The notes: a model not told the origin generated them from the letters alone. Shown: positions 35,230 through 43,686, counted from the stretch's first letter. The stretch is 64,000 bases of DNA from Sva-07 sp963728355 (GCA_963728355.1 CAVSJQ010000002.1:372001-436000); one strand, 5' to 3'. Numbers and translations are program-made.

Positions 35230-35790
35230 ATGAGTGTCAGTCTGCGCAACTACACCAAGGCGCTGTACGGCTTCGACGCCGTGATCGGACGGGTGCCGGC
35301 GGATCGCTGGGACGCCGACTCGCCGTGCGACGGCTGGTCGGCTCGTGATGTCGTGATCCATGCGTGCGGCGTCATGCAGGCGGTCGAGGCCATGGCCCGG
35401 ACCGGCGAGAACGTTCTGCCTGCGACACCGGAAGGGGTCGCCGACGTCGTCGAGCTGTGGAACACCACCCGCGATGGTCTGTTGGAGGCGTTGGATCACG
35501 CGCAGGTGCTCAGGCGGGCGGGCACCTACTGGTTCGGAGAAGGAACGATCGACGACATCCTTGCGTTCTCGGTGTGGGACCAGCTCGGGCACTCGTGGGA
35601 CGTTGCGCGGGCGGTCGGGATCGATGCCCACGTCAGCGACGACGTCGCCGAGGCGTCGTTCGCCGTGATCTCGGCGAACGCCGAGATGCTCCGTCAGATG
35701 GGACTGATGGGTGCTCCTGTCGAGGTCCCGACCGACGCTCCGGCCATGACCCGCTTCCTCGGCCTGATCGGACGCGACCCGCTCGGCTGA
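35230..35790 (+). CDS. TIGR03086-type DinB/mycothiol-enzyme-like metal-binding protein
   Basis: A 186-residue protein of the actinobacterial TIGR03086 family, related to mycothiol-dependent maleylpyruvate isomerase and DinB four-helix proteins. It has DSPCDGWSARDVVIHACG, the first metal-ligand histidine, and LGHSWDVARAVG, the second histidine region. Members bind a divalent metal and are thought to act on thiol adducts or small hydrophobic compounds, but few are characterised. The second ATG (35230) is used because GGGGGT precedes it; 35218 is the alternative. A strong nested hairpin lies just upstream. Confidence 0.85.
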   Translation: MSVSLRNYTKALYGFDAVIGRVPADRWDADSPCDGWSARDVVIHACGVMQAVEAMARTGENVLPATPEGVADVVELWNTTRDGLLEALDHAQVLRRAGTYWFGEGTIDDILAFSVWDQLGHSWDVARAVGIDAHVSDDVAEASFAVISANAEMLRQMGLMGAPVEVPTDAPAMTRFLGLIGRDPLG

Positions 35791-35825
35791 CGACCCGACG
35801 GCTGCGCGACGGCCGCTGCCGATCG

Positions 35826-36305
35826 TCAGGCGGGTCGAGCGCCCGTGGCCGGCCGCTGGCGTGTGGCCAGTAGCTCGGCGAGGCGGCGCATCGCGGTGGC
35901 GTTGTTGCGTTTGATGTAGGCCCGGGCGATCGGCGCCGTGAGCCGATCGATCGTCGGCGCGATGATCCAGCGGTACTCGAATTCGATGTGGGTCCCTCCG
36001 CTCGCCAACGGGGTCAACGTGTAGGTGCCCTGGCCGGCTCGTCCTGCCTTGGCGGCGACGTTCACCTCGACAATCCTCGTGGGCGCTTCGGACTCGATGA
36101 CCTCGATGTCGACGACGTCGCTCATGCCGAGAGCACGGGTGTGGACGCGCGCTCGCGACCCGACGCCGCGGTCCGGTCCGGACAACTCCCAATCACGCAT
36201 GAGGTGGTCGTTGAACGGCTTGTGATTGGCCATCACGTCGAGGAAGTCGAAGACCTCCGCGATGTCGTGCGGCACGGCGATGGAAACGATGACAGGCGTG
36301 ATCAT
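35826..36305 (-). CDS. SRPBCC/polyketide-cyclase-like protein
   Basis: A 159-residue START/SRPBCC-fold protein. ITPVIVSIAVPHDIAEVFDFLDVMANHKPFNDHLM is the usual first strand, helix and loop, and GTYTLTPLASGGTHIEFEYRW the antiparallel strands. These proteins bind hydrophobic ligands in a cavity; function here is unknown. The ATG at 36305 lies inside a perfect palindromic operator shared with the divergent TetR gene, and a candidate -10 hexamer ends seven bases before it. The transcript is probably leaderless and directly controlled by that regulator. Confidence 0.85.
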   Translation of the reverse strand: MITPVIVSIAVPHDIAEVFDFLDVMANHKPFNDHLMRDWELSGPDRGVGSRARVHTRALGMSDVVDIEVIESEAPTRIVEVNVAAKAGRAGQGTYTLTPLASGGTHIEFEYRWIIAPTIDRLTAPIARAYIKRNNATAMRRLAELLATRQRPATGARPA

Positions 36306-36324
36306 GTACCAAATGGTACATGAT
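36301..36324. promoter_or_regulatory. TetR operator site 1
   Basis: A perfect inverted repeat with 10-base arms, ATCATGTACC / GGTACATGAT, and 4-base spacer AAAT. It contains the start codon of the minus-strand SRPBCC gene and its candidate -10 (TACCAT on the minus strand, 36318-36313). Confidence 0.75.
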
Positions 36325-36327
36325 TGA

Positions 36328-36343
36328 TGAACCAAGTGGTACA
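36328..36343. promoter_or_regulatory. TetR operator site 2
   Basis: TGAACC-AAGT-GGTACA, same architecture as site 1 (TGTACC-N4-GGTACA) with one changed base, centred 23 bp away, about two helical turns. It overlaps TACACT (36340-36345), a -10 hexamer six bases before the GTG start of the TetR gene. Confidence 0.65.
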
Positions 36344-36351
36344 CTTTTCTG

Positions 36352-36963
36352 GTGTCCAAGCCCGATGTCCGTCAGGAACTCCTCGACGCTGCGATCGACT
36401 ACGTCGCCGAGCACGGCCTCGCCGACCTCTCGCTGCGCCGGTTGGCCAGCGAGCTGGGAACCAGCCATCGGATGCTCAGCCACCACTTCGGATCGAAGGA
36501 CGGTATGTGGACGGCCATCGTGCGCGAGGTGGAGCGCCGCCAACTGGTCATGTTCGCAGAGCTGGAGCCCGATCCCTCGATGTCGCTCGAGGATGTGCTG
36601 CGCGGCTGGTGGCGACACATCTCCGATCCGTCGCTGTGGCCGAACGAACGTCTCTTCTTCGAGGTCTATGCGAAGGCGCTGCACGACCGACCGGCCACCG
36701 ATGACTTCCTCGCCGACATCGTCGAGTCGTGGATCGGCCCCGCGGTCGAACACGCCGAGACGATGGGTGTGCCGCCCGAGACGGCGGCCACCTACGCCCG
36801 TCTCGGCCTCGCGGTGACCCGCGGGCTGCTCCTCGACCTGCTCGCCACGCGAGACCGCGCCGCCGTCGACGCGGCCATGGAACAGTGGATCGTGCTCAGC
36901 ACCGACTTCATCGCCCCGCGAGCGTCCGACGGTGCTCTGTCCGCCGGTTCCCGGGGCCGATGA
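36352..36963 (+). CDS. TetR-family regulator
   Basis: A 203-residue TetR regulator. The N-terminal helix-turn-helix is ELLDAAIDYVAEHGLADLSLRRLASELGTSHRMLSHHFGSKDGMW with the usual glycine/leucine spacing. A helical ligand-binding domain follows, containing SLWPNERLFFEVYAKAL. It starts with GTG at 36352, six bases after a good -10 hexamer, consistent with a leaderless mRNA. It is divergent from the SRPBCC gene, and the two palindromic sites between them are the expected autoregulatory operators. Ligand unknown, possibly a hydrophobic compound also bound by the SRPBCC protein. Confidence 0.9.
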   Translation: MSKPDVRQELLDAAIDYVAEHGLADLSLRRLASELGTSHRMLSHHFGSKDGMWTAIVREVERRQLVMFAELEPDPSMSLEDVLRGWWRHISDPSLWPNERLFFEVYAKALHDRPATDDFLADIVESWIGPAVEHAETMGVPPETAATYARLGLAVTRGLLLDLLATRDRAAVDAAMEQWIVLSTDFIAPRASDGALSAGSRGR

Positions 36964-37048
36964 CCGACGACCGCTCGATTCGGACGCGGCTCTGGCGTGC
37001 CGCCGTGTCGCCTAGAGTCCTGCGATCGACAACCGAGGAGGGCGCCGC

Positions 37049-37576
37049 GTGGCGATCGCATTCGAACCCGCTGACGCCCGCCGTGATCAAGCGGTGCTGA
37101 CCGAGCTCAACGTCGCCTATCTCGACTGGCTGGATGCGAACATCCAGCAGACGTTCGGCCTCGATCTGCCGGCGCTGCTGGGGCAGCCGATCACCGAGTA
37201 CGTGGCCGCCACGCTCGACAAGCTCTGCGCCGCCGAACCTCCGGAGGGCGTGTTCTACCTCGTGCGTCGCGACGGGCTGGTCGTGGGCATGGGCGGAGTG
37301 CGTGGTACCGCCGATGGGGCGTCGGAGATGAAGCGGGTCTTCGTGCGCCCGGACCAGCGCGGCGGCGGGCTGGGAGCAACGATCGTGAGGCGTCTGGTCT
37401 CCGATGCGACATCGTTCGGGTATGCGAGCATGCGGCTCGATTCCGGCCCGTTCATGACGTCGGCCCACCGGCTCTACGAAGCGGAGGGCTTCTGCGATCG
37501 ACCCATCTACGACGGCGTAGAAGTGCCGAGTGAGCTGCACCACGACTGGCGATTCATGGAGCGAAGCCTCCACTGA
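37049..37576 (+). CDS. GNAT-family N-acetyltransferase
   Basis: A 175-residue GNAT acetyltransferase. The acetyl-CoA pyrophosphate loop is RPDQRGGGLGATIVRRLVSDA at about residues 100-115, preceded by the beta-4 strand EMKRVFV and followed by MRLDSGPFMTSAHRLYEAEGF, the family's C-terminal strand/helix. The substrate amine cannot be inferred. The GTG at 37049 has GAGGAG eight bases upstream. It stands alone between two TetR genes. Confidence 0.88.
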   Translation: MAIAFEPADARRDQAVLTELNVAYLDWLDANIQQTFGLDLPALLGQPITEYVAATLDKLCAAEPPEGVFYLVRRDGLVVGMGGVRGTADGASEMKRVFVRPDQRGGGLGATIVRRLVSDATSFGYASMRLDSGPFMTSAHRLYEAEGFCDRPIYDGVEVPSELHHDWRFMERSLH

Positions 37577-37596
37577 AGAGCGCCTGTCTCGGCTGG

Positions 37597-38259
37597 TCAG
37601 CTTGCCGGGTCGTGTTCGAGGAGCAACCGGCGCCAGGTGTCGGCGAGCCAGTCTTCGTACTGGTCGAGCGTCCAGCCCCGTTCGTCTGCGAGCAGGGTGT
37701 ACAGCTCGGAGCTGGCGGTCGCCCAGACGATGTCGGCGGCCTCGTCGACGCCCAGCCCGGGTCGCAGCGCCTCGTCGCCGAGGGCGGCGACGAGGCGACG
37801 CATGTTGGCGGCACGGCGTTCGCTGATCTCGTGCCACACCTGCTCGGCCTCCGGCTCGGTCGCTGCCGCATCGCGCAGGGCGAGGAACAGCGGCGCCATG
37901 CGGGCCTGGATGGCTGCCACTGCGCTCGCGTAGATCTCGAGCTGCCGGGCGGCGTCGGGTTCGGCCCGCATTCGCCGCACGTAGTCGCGCTCTTCCGGAG
38001 CGAGGGGCCGGTCGGCGCCGGAGATGGCCAACTCGATGAGTTCCCGAAGGATCTCGGGCTTGCGGCCGACGAGAGCGTAGAGGGTGTCGACGTGCACGGC
38101 GGCGTCGCTGGCGATCTGGGCGATCGTGGTGCCCCGGTATCCCCTGGTCACCAGCAGGTCGCGGGCGGCGTCGAGGATGCGACGCCTGGTGCGTTCGGAT
38201 CGTGCCTGTCGGCTGGTGTTGTCATACGACCGCTTGGACCGCTTGACGGCTGGTGCCAC
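37597..38259 (-). CDS. TetR-family regulator
   Basis: A 220-residue TetR protein. The basic start KRSKRSYDNTSRQARSERTRRRILDAARDLLVTRGYRGTTIAQIASDAAVHVDTLYALVGRKPEIL carries the helix-turn-helix at about residues 23-70. The rest is a helical effector domain. It begins with GTG at 38259 and is divergent from a small barrel protein at 38312. A CCGAA-N5-TTCGG palindrome lies between them and is the likely operator. Together they look like a sensor with one small target gene; the ligand is unknown. Confidence 0.88.
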   Translation of the reverse strand: MAPAVKRSKRSYDNTSRQARSERTRRRILDAARDLLVTRGYRGTTIAQIASDAAVHVDTLYALVGRKPEILRELIELAISGADRPLAPEERDYVRRMRAEPDAARQLEIYASAVAAIQARMAPLFLALRDAAATEPEAEQVWHEISERRAANMRRLVAALGDEALRPGLGVDEAADIVWATASSELYTLLADERGWTLDQYEDWLADTWRRLLLEHDPAS

Positions 38260-38273
38260 GAGGTGGATGATAT

Positions 38274-38294
38274 GACCCGAAGCACATTCGGATC
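38274..38294. promoter_or_regulatory. Candidate TetR operator
   Basis: An inverted repeat CCGAA-GCACA-TTCGG (38277-38291), extended by GA and TC outside one mismatched pair, sits between the divergent TetR gene (starts 38259) and the small barrel-protein gene (starts 38312). Confidence 0.45.
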
Positions 38295-38311
38295 AAATAT
38301 TGGAGGCGGCC

Positions 38312-38614
38312 ATGCCGTACGCGTTCATCCAAGACGTTCCCATCGACGCTGCGTTCTACCAACGCATCCGTGACGGTGTCGGTGACGAGCTGCCCGCCGG
38401 ACTGATCATCCACTTTGCGGTCGAACGGCCCGAAGGCGGGCTGCGCTACTACGACATCTGGGAGTCCGAGGAGGCCTGTGACCGCTTCGGCGAAGACCGC
38501 CTGCACCCGGTCGTTCACCCGCTACTCGCCGAGATCTTCGGAGACCACCTTCCCGACGAACCAGCCCGAACCTCGCTCCCGGTCATCCACGCATGGGGTT
38601 CGGGATCGCGCTGA
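38312..38614 (+). CDS. Small dimeric alpha/beta-barrel-like protein
   Basis: A 100-residue protein beginning MPYAFIQDVPIDAAFYQRIRDGVGDELPAGLIIHFAVE and later GGLRYYDIWESEEACDRF. The pattern of strand, helix and strand, with the WESEEA segment, is that of ferredoxin-like dimeric alpha/beta-barrel proteins such as ABM monooxygenase-like and stress-responsive barrels. No cofactor site is visible, and the function is unknown. The ATG at 38312 is preferred to the one at 38300 because GGAGG precedes it by five bases. It is probably controlled by the divergent TetR protein. Confidence 0.75.
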   Translation: MPYAFIQDVPIDAAFYQRIRDGVGDELPAGLIIHFAVERPEGGLRYYDIWESEEACDRFGEDRLHPVVHPLLAEIFGDHLPDEPARTSLPVIHAWGSGSR

Positions 38615-38930
38615 GTCAAGCCGGCTCGTCCATGCCCAGGGAGACCTGTCGTCGACCGATCGAGCGGGGCGCTGGGTGTACGTTGCGGGGCGACGAAGGA
38701 GAGCTGCCGTTGGCCAGATTCCGCAACCCGTTCACAGGTCTGAGGAGATGCTGGAGAGCGCACGACACGGTCGACAGTCGGCATGAAGAGTCACCCGCGG
38801 CCAGACAGGCGCGGTTCCAGTCGGAGATGGACCGTTTTCGCCGTCCTGGCGGAGGTGCAGGATGAAGCTCGGCCTGAGTCCTCGGGCTGCACCTCTGCTC
38901 GTGCTTTCCAGTGGCCCGACCCGATCGGGG
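38615..38930. other. 316-bp stretch without a recognisable gene
   Basis: An open frame of about 90 codons crosses it, but it has no recognisable family features, no convincing ribosome site and a composition like its frame-shifted neighbours. I see no hairpin of note. Confidence 0.5.
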
Positions 38931-40160
38931 TCAGGCGGCGGTTCGTCGGTGTGGTGGCCCGGTGGTGTGGACGGTGCCGTCGGGCAGGGTGAGGGTGAGC
39001 TCACGGTTCGGTCCCAGTTCGATGGTCCAGCCGTCGTGGTGGATCTTGGCGTGGTGCACGCTGCAGACGGGCAACAGGTTGTGGAGATCGGTGGATCCAC
39101 CGTTGATCCACCAGATGACGTGATGGAGCTTGCAGCGGTCGTACGCGACCCGGCAGCCGGGGATCCCGCAACACGAGTACAGGCCGCGCAAGGCACGTCG
39201 CTGTGCCCGGTTCGCGAGGCGTGCGGTGCGGCCGCGGTTCAACTCGCCCGGCGCATACAACACGACCCCGTTCCGTACGACGACGCAGCTGAGGTCGGCT
39301 TCACCGGCGAGTTCGGCGATGACGCGGGCCGGGAGTTCGATGGGGATGGCGAACTCGGCGACGGGGCCGGTCCGACCGGGCGCATCGGCGTCGATCACGG
39401 CGACGAACTCTCCCCGCCCCGGCGGTGATCCGACGCTGGTGTCGGTCACGAGTCGGGCGAGTGCCTGTGCGGTGAGGTACCGCTGTTTCTCGATGGGATC
39501 CTGAGGGCATTCAGCAGGAACGGTTTCGGAGAACAAGCTCTCCACGGTTGCGTCGAGACGGCCGGCCAACCTCATCCCGGTGAGCGGATCCAGCTTCGCT
39601 GCGAGGTTCCACATGCCGTCCGGGTCGATCCAAGTACGGGCTCGCGCAGCCCGGCGTTGCCGCTCCAGGCGTTCTTCGCCGTCGTCCTTGTGGAGCCGTT
39701 TCGCTTCGAGCTCGAGTCGGCGGGTGAACTCCTCGATCGTCGCTACGGCAGCAACTGCGGCCAAGGCGTCGACGCGTGCGAACAACTCGTCGCGCCGATT
39801 CGGGTCGATCCTCTTGGAGGTGCGGGTGACGGCGTCGATGTGGCCGGCGGTGATCGCACCATCCTCCAACGCTTCCGCCAGCGACGGCGTCGCACCCAAC
39901 GTGGCGGAACGTTCCGTGGTCTTCGACGCCGCGCCCAGCGACGACTTGGACGCATCGGCGATCGTCTTCTCCGGGAACGAGTCCACCTGGCGCAGTTGGG
40001 CGACCAACCCGGCGTGCTGGGCGGCGCACCACGCCTCGACCTCGCGGACTGCGACGAGGCCGGACGTGATCGTCGACCTCGATGCGGCTGGGTCGGCGCG
40101 CACCTCGGCGATGCGTTCCACCCGCTCGGCCACCCCAGCGATCTCCATACCGACAACCAT
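38931..40160 (-). CDS. DUF222/13E12-type HNH endonuclease protein
   Basis: A 409-residue protein of the actinobacterial DUF222-plus-HNH group (13E12 repeat family). Residues 1-290 form the helical DUF222 part, including REVEAWCAAQHAGLVAQL and ARARTWIDPDGMWNLAAKLDPLTG. The C-terminal HNH fold is CCGIPGCRVAYDRCKLHHVIWWINGGSTDLHNLLPVCSVHHAKIHHDGW, with zinc cysteines and the HH...N...H catalytic residues. These genes occur in many copies per genome and are often tied to group II introns or mobile DNA; their biological role is unsettled. A second ATG 12 bases downstream (40148) is an equally possible start. Confidence 0.85.
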   Translation of the reverse strand: MVVGMEIAGVAERVERIAEVRADPAASRSTITSGLVAVREVEAWCAAQHAGLVAQLRQVDSFPEKTIADASKSSLGAASKTTERSATLGATPSLAEALEDGAITAGHIDAVTRTSKRIDPNRRDELFARVDALAAVAAVATIEEFTRRLELEAKRLHKDDGEERLERQRRAARARTWIDPDGMWNLAAKLDPLTGMRLAGRLDATVESLFSETVPAECPQDPIEKQRYLTAQALARLVTDTSVGSPPGRGEFVAVIDADAPGRTGPVAEFAIPIELPARVIAELAGEADLSCVVVRNGVVLYAPGELNRGRTARLANRAQRRALRGLYSCCGIPGCRVAYDRCKLHHVIWWINGGSTDLHNLLPVCSVHHAKIHHDGWTIELGPNRELTLTLPDGTVHTTGPPHRRTAA

Positions 40161-40251
40161 AGAGAGGGGGTGTCACAGAGTTCGCCGGACTGCGTTGATC
40201 AGTCAGCCGGACAGTGCGTCGACCACATCTACAGCGTCCGACGCTCACGTT

Positions 40252-40871
40252 TCAGCTCGTCGACTCGCCGATCAGCCAGCGACCGAGGTGCGCCATCGCC
40301 GACTCGATGCCGGCCTCGTCGTCCAGGCCGAACGTGTCACGGAGCGCTGCACCCCAGATCGCCGAGCCGACCACCAGGGCGGCGGCGGCCGCTGCCGCGA
40401 GTCGGGGGTCGGCCAAACCGGGTGGTCGTTCTTCGGAGGGAAGCTGTCGTGCGACGGTCAGCAGGCGCCGGAGGAGCGGATGGCGAGGTCGCACCGCCCC
40501 GATTGCACGGTCGTCGACGATGATGCGTGCGATCGTCTTGGGTGTCGGCGAGCCGTGGTGCATGGCGTGGACCACCCGCTCGATGTCGAATCCCTCGGGG
40601 GCGTAGGCCCCTGCTGGAGGGAGAACGAGCCGACCTCGACCGCCTCAGCGAGCAGGTCGTCCTTCGAGCCGAAGTGTCGATGGACGAGGCTGTGGTTGAC
40701 CCCGGCGCGACGGGCGATGTCGCGGATCGAGACCGATGCCGGGCCGTGCTCGGCGACGAGCTCGATCGCTGCGTCGAGGAGCGAGTTGCGCGGCGAGCCG
40801 GCGGAGGGCGTGTGGGATTCCGCGGGAGGGCTGGTGATCCGTCGGCGTTCGAGTGGTGCGGAGCTACTCAT
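40252..40871 (-). pseudogene. TetR-family regulator with single-base frameshift
   Basis: The first frame encodes a good TetR helix-turn-helix: SLLDAAIELVAEHGPASVSIRDIARRAGVNHSLVHRHFGSKDDLLAEAV, up to SFSLQQG. Past a run of four Gs near 40613 this frame turns to Ser/Thr/Arg-rich nonsense. The neighbouring frame continues sensibly as AYAPEGFDIERVVHAMHHG and on through a helical domain ending GRWLIGESTS at 40252. One extra G would restore a protein of about 206 residues. Either the gene is newly inactivated or the base is a sequencing error in the G run. ATG at 40871 is used; the same frame is open further upstream to 41033. Confidence 0.7.
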
Positions 40872-41081
40872 CACACCGCCGGCGGCAGCCGCCATCGCAG
40901 CGTCGCGGCGGCGGTCGCTCACCCGACGCAGGCCGAGTGCCGGTTCGAGGGAGGCCTCCCAGGACAGCCAACCGAGCACGAGGCTCGCTGCGGCGTACGC
41001 GCCGAGTCGTCCGGACCGACCGACCGCAGACATCCGAAACGTCGTCGATGAGCACGGACTGTCGGCACAGCACGAGCGGGT

Positions 41082-42035
41082 TCAGAGGGTCTTCAGGAAG
41101 TCGATGATTCCCGGGAAGTAGTGCGTCGGGTCGTCGAACTGCGCGAGGTGGCTGCCGTTCGGGCAGTGCAGGTACGTGCCGTGGGGAAGTTGTTCCGACA
41201 TCCACCGCATGTGCTCCGGGTCCATCGTGTCGTGCGTGGCTCCGATGACGAGCGTCGGTACGTCGATGCCGGCGAGGTCGTTCGAGCGGTCCCAGTTCTC
41301 GAGGGTGCCGCTGAGGCCGAGCTCGCTCGGGCCTTGCATCGGCACGTACACCGACGGGTTGACGTGAGCGAGGGCACGTTGGACCGGGTCGGGCCACGCC
41401 TCGAGTGGCAGGCGGCAGACGTGCAGCGCGTAGTGGTGCTCGACCAGCAGCTCTTCGTATCTGGGGTCGTCGGTGGTTCCGTCAGCCTCGAACTGCTTGA
41501 TCTCGGCGAGGATCTCCTGATCCATCGTCGGCATCAGGACATCGTTCGCGTACTGGTTGTAGAGCGGCGCACTGGACATCATGTTGGAGATCACCAGACC
41601 TTTCAGATGCTCTTGGTGATGCAGCGCGTACTCCATGGCGAGCAAGCCGCCCCACGACTGTCCCAACAGCACGAAGTTGGTGCTGTCGAGACCCAGGGCC
41701 ACTCGAACCTGCTCGACCTCGTCGACGAACCGGTCGAGATCCCACAGCGACGGGTCGTCGGGTTGGTCGCTTCGGAACGAGCCGAGCTGGTCGTAGTAGT
41801 AGTACTCGATGCCCTCGCGCGGGAACCAGGTGTCGAAGCACTCGTAGAGCTCGTCGCTGGCTCCGGGGCCGCCATGGAGGAGCAGCACCTTGAGGTCGGG
41901 ATTGGTGCCGACCCGCTTCGTCCAGACCCGGAATTCGCCGATCGGCGTGGCGATCGGAATCATCCGTGATCCGCCGGACAGCACATCGCGCGGGTCCCAC
42001 CCGGATGTGTCGAAGTACGACGTCGCTGCAGCCAT
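41082..42035 (-). CDS. Alpha/beta-hydrolase of the proline iminopeptidase type
   Basis: A 317-residue alpha/beta-hydrolase of the prolyl aminopeptidase group (S33). The oxyanion motif HGGPGASDELYECFD and the segment YYYYDQLGSFRSDQP (in place of the common DQRGCGRS) precede the nucleophile serine in LLGQSWGGLLAMEYALHH. The acid is in VIGATHDTMDPEHM and the histidine in NGSHLAQFDDP. It would release N-terminal proline from peptides or hydrolyse related amides. The ATG at 42035 gives the expected N-terminus; the open frame extends further upstream without conservation. No operon partner. Confidence 0.88.
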   Translation of the reverse strand: MAAATSYFDTSGWDPRDVLSGGSRMIPIATPIGEFRVWTKRVGTNPDLKVLLLHGGPGASDELYECFDTWFPREGIEYYYYDQLGSFRSDQPDDPSLWDLDRFVDEVEQVRVALGLDSTNFVLLGQSWGGLLAMEYALHHQEHLKGLVISNMMSSAPLYNQYANDVLMPTMDQEILAEIKQFEADGTTDDPRYEELLVEHHYALHVCRLPLEAWPDPVQRALAHVNPSVYVPMQGPSELGLSGTLENWDRSNDLAGIDVPTLVIGATHDTMDPEHMRWMSEQLPHGTYLHCPNGSHLAQFDDPTHYFPGIIDFLKTL

Positions 42036-42136
42036 CTGCGAACCGTAGCCCGCGGCAGCGACATCGAATCCGGGTGCACCGGATGAGGACAGGGGCTTTT
42101 CAGGCGTGCGAGACGCTGTCGAAGTACGTGCTCGTT

Positions 42137-42181
42137 GGTGTCGTTTCAGATGCCGTGTGTGAGCTGGCGCTCGTATGCCAC
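42137..42181 (-). pseudogene. Remnant of an NTF2-like gene 3' end
   Basis: These 45 bases match 45217-45261 at 42 positions. They include the last codons (YERQL-x-HGI and stop) of the NTF2-like gene at 45226 and nine bases past its stop. No further homology is visible upstream, so this is a duplicated or left-behind gene end. Confidence 0.6.
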
Positions 42182-42238
42182 TGCGTTTGCACGTGCGGGA
42201 TCCGTCGAGGCGTGACGTCTGGCCCTTCTGCGAGGGGT

Positions 42239-42664
42239 CAGGTCGTGGAACGTTGGGCGCGAGGAGAACGAGCATTGCGCGCGTCCAGGGCTGCGCTGCA
42301 CGAGCACACCGACGTGGTCAGATGGATCCGAGCCGACGTGACGCAGTACCAGCCCGATCGCCGTTGGGGGCTCTGGCGCGACCGTGCGGTGTTCCACTTC
42401 CTCGTCGATGAAGAGGCTCGCACCGCCTATCGTTCGGTCGCAGCATCGGCCGTCGAGCCTGGTGGGATGCTGATCGTCGCAACGTTCGGGCCTGACGGCC
42501 CCGACACGTGTTCGGGAATCGACGTTCGGCGCTACGCCGTCACGGCCCTCGCTGCACAGTTCGCTCCCGACTTCGGCCTGGTCGAAGGTCGACGACTCGT
42601 CCCAGCCGCAGCAGTTGGTGACCAGCGGCCGTACGTCGGTGTCGCATTACGACGTGTCGGATAG
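42239..42664 (+). pseudogene. 5'-truncated class I methyltransferase
   Basis: The frame from about 42239 encodes the back half of a SAM-dependent methyltransferase: RASRAALHEHTDVVRWIRADVTQYQPDRRWGLWRDRAVFHFLVDEEARTAYR-type sequence and then GGMLIVATFGPDGPDTCSGIDVRRYA. The glycine-rich SAM-binding strand that should precede it is missing, replaced by unrelated sequence next to the NTF2-like gene remnant. I read it as a broken gene. A short functional product starting within the frame is unlikely because cofactor binding would be lost. Confidence 0.65.
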
Positions 42665-42750
42665 CGCATGCAGTTGCGGTCGACGGATCCGACACTGCAG
42701 GCGACGGCCCGCCCCCCGGACTCACGTCAGCCGAAATGTGGGCGCGTCGG

Positions 42751-42777
42751 TGAACCAGATCGCGCCCAAGTGGCGTA
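42751..42777 (+). promoter_or_regulatory. Candidate ECF-sigma promoter
   Basis: TGAACC (42751-42756), a 17-base spacer and CGTA (42774-42777) match the general ECF promoter form (for example TGAAAC-N16-CGTA). It lies 33 bases before the lipoprotein start, in the operon that encodes an ECF sigma factor, so autoregulation is likely. Confidence 0.45.
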
Positions 42778-42810
42778 GAGGAGGGTGTACGCCATCCAGG
42801 AGGATCTGAC

Positions 42811-43686
42811 ATGCGCCCCAAGCAACTCATCTCGCTCGTTGCCGCTCTCACGCTGTTCGGTGCTGCGTGTGGCAGCGATGACGACAGCGCTGACACCACG
42901 GCTGCAAGCGGGGCAGCCGACACCACGACCGCGGCGACCGACGCGCCGGACGACACCATCACCGAGCCCGTGACCGGCCCGGCGACCATCTCGGCGAGCG
43001 ACCAGAGTGGCGACGGCACCACGGTGTCGGTGGCGTCGGTCTCGTTGCCCACCGACGGGTTCGTTGTCGTGCACGCCGACGGTGGTGGGTCCCCGGGCCC
43101 GATCCTGGGCTGGTCCGATCTACTCCCGGCCGGCGACAACACCGATGTCGTGGTCGAACTGCAAGAACCGCTCACCGAAAGTGCGATCGTGTACCCGATG
43201 GCCCACGTGGACGCCAACGGGAACGGCGAGTATGAGTTCATGCCGCCCGACGTCACCATCGACGTGCCCGCGACGACGGCTGACGGCGCAGTTGCCGTGC
43301 TCCGGATCAACTACGACGTCACGGCCGGGGGCGACGCCGAGAGTGCAGGGCTCCAGCTGACGACCACCGATCTCGGCGAGATCCTGGTCGACGCCGGCGG
43401 GAACACGGTATACCTCTTCGTCCCCGACTCGCAGGGTGACAGCACGTGCTACGACGCGTGCGAAGCGAACTGGCCGGTCGTCGCCGAGGTCACCACGATT
43501 GGCGACGGGCTCGATCAGTCCTTGCTCGGCACGACGACCCGTACCAACGGCGACGTGCAGGCGACCTACAACGGTTGGCCGCTGTACTACTTCGCCGGCG
43601 ACGCTGCCCCGGGCGACACCAACGGTCAGAGCCTCAACGGTGTCTGGTGGGTCATCGACGCCTCTGGTGATGCCGTCGAGTCGTGA
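42811..43686 (+). CDS. Lipoprotein with DUF7282-like and secreted-repeat domains
   Basis: A 291-residue exported lipoprotein. The signal is MRPKQLISLVAALTLFGAAC with the lipobox cysteine at residue 20, then an Asp/Thr-rich linker (to about 50). A beta domain of about 120 residues contains GFVVVHADGGGSPGPILGWS. The C-terminal segment LGEILVDAGGNTVYLFVPDSQGDSTCYDACEANWPVV is the secreted repeat of unknown function (PF03640 type) with a paired-cysteine C-x3-C motif. The ATG follows GGAGGA. It is the first gene of an operon with an ECF sigma factor and an anti-sigma factor and is probably the main envelope-stress target. Biochemical role unknown; heme or redox binding has been suggested for related proteins but is not shown here. 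Confidence 0.88.
   Translation: MRPKQLISLVAALTLFGAACGSDDDSADTTAASGAADTTTAATDAPDDTITEPVTGPATISASDQSGDGTTVSVASVSLPTDGFVVVHADGGGSPGPILGWSDLLPAGDNTDVVVELQEPLTESAIVYPMAHVDANGNGEYEFMPPDVTIDVPATTADGAVAVLRINYDVTAGGDAESAGLQLTTTDLGEILVDAGGNTVYLFVPDSQGDSTCYDACEANWPVVAEVTTIGDGLDQSLLGTTTRTNGDVQATYNGWPLYYFAGDAAPGDTNGQSLNGVWWVIDASGDAVES

Noticed and set aside
38593..38865. 90-codon frame between the small barrel gene and the HNH gene
   Set aside because: It begins inside the previous gene in another frame and shows no protein-like pattern.
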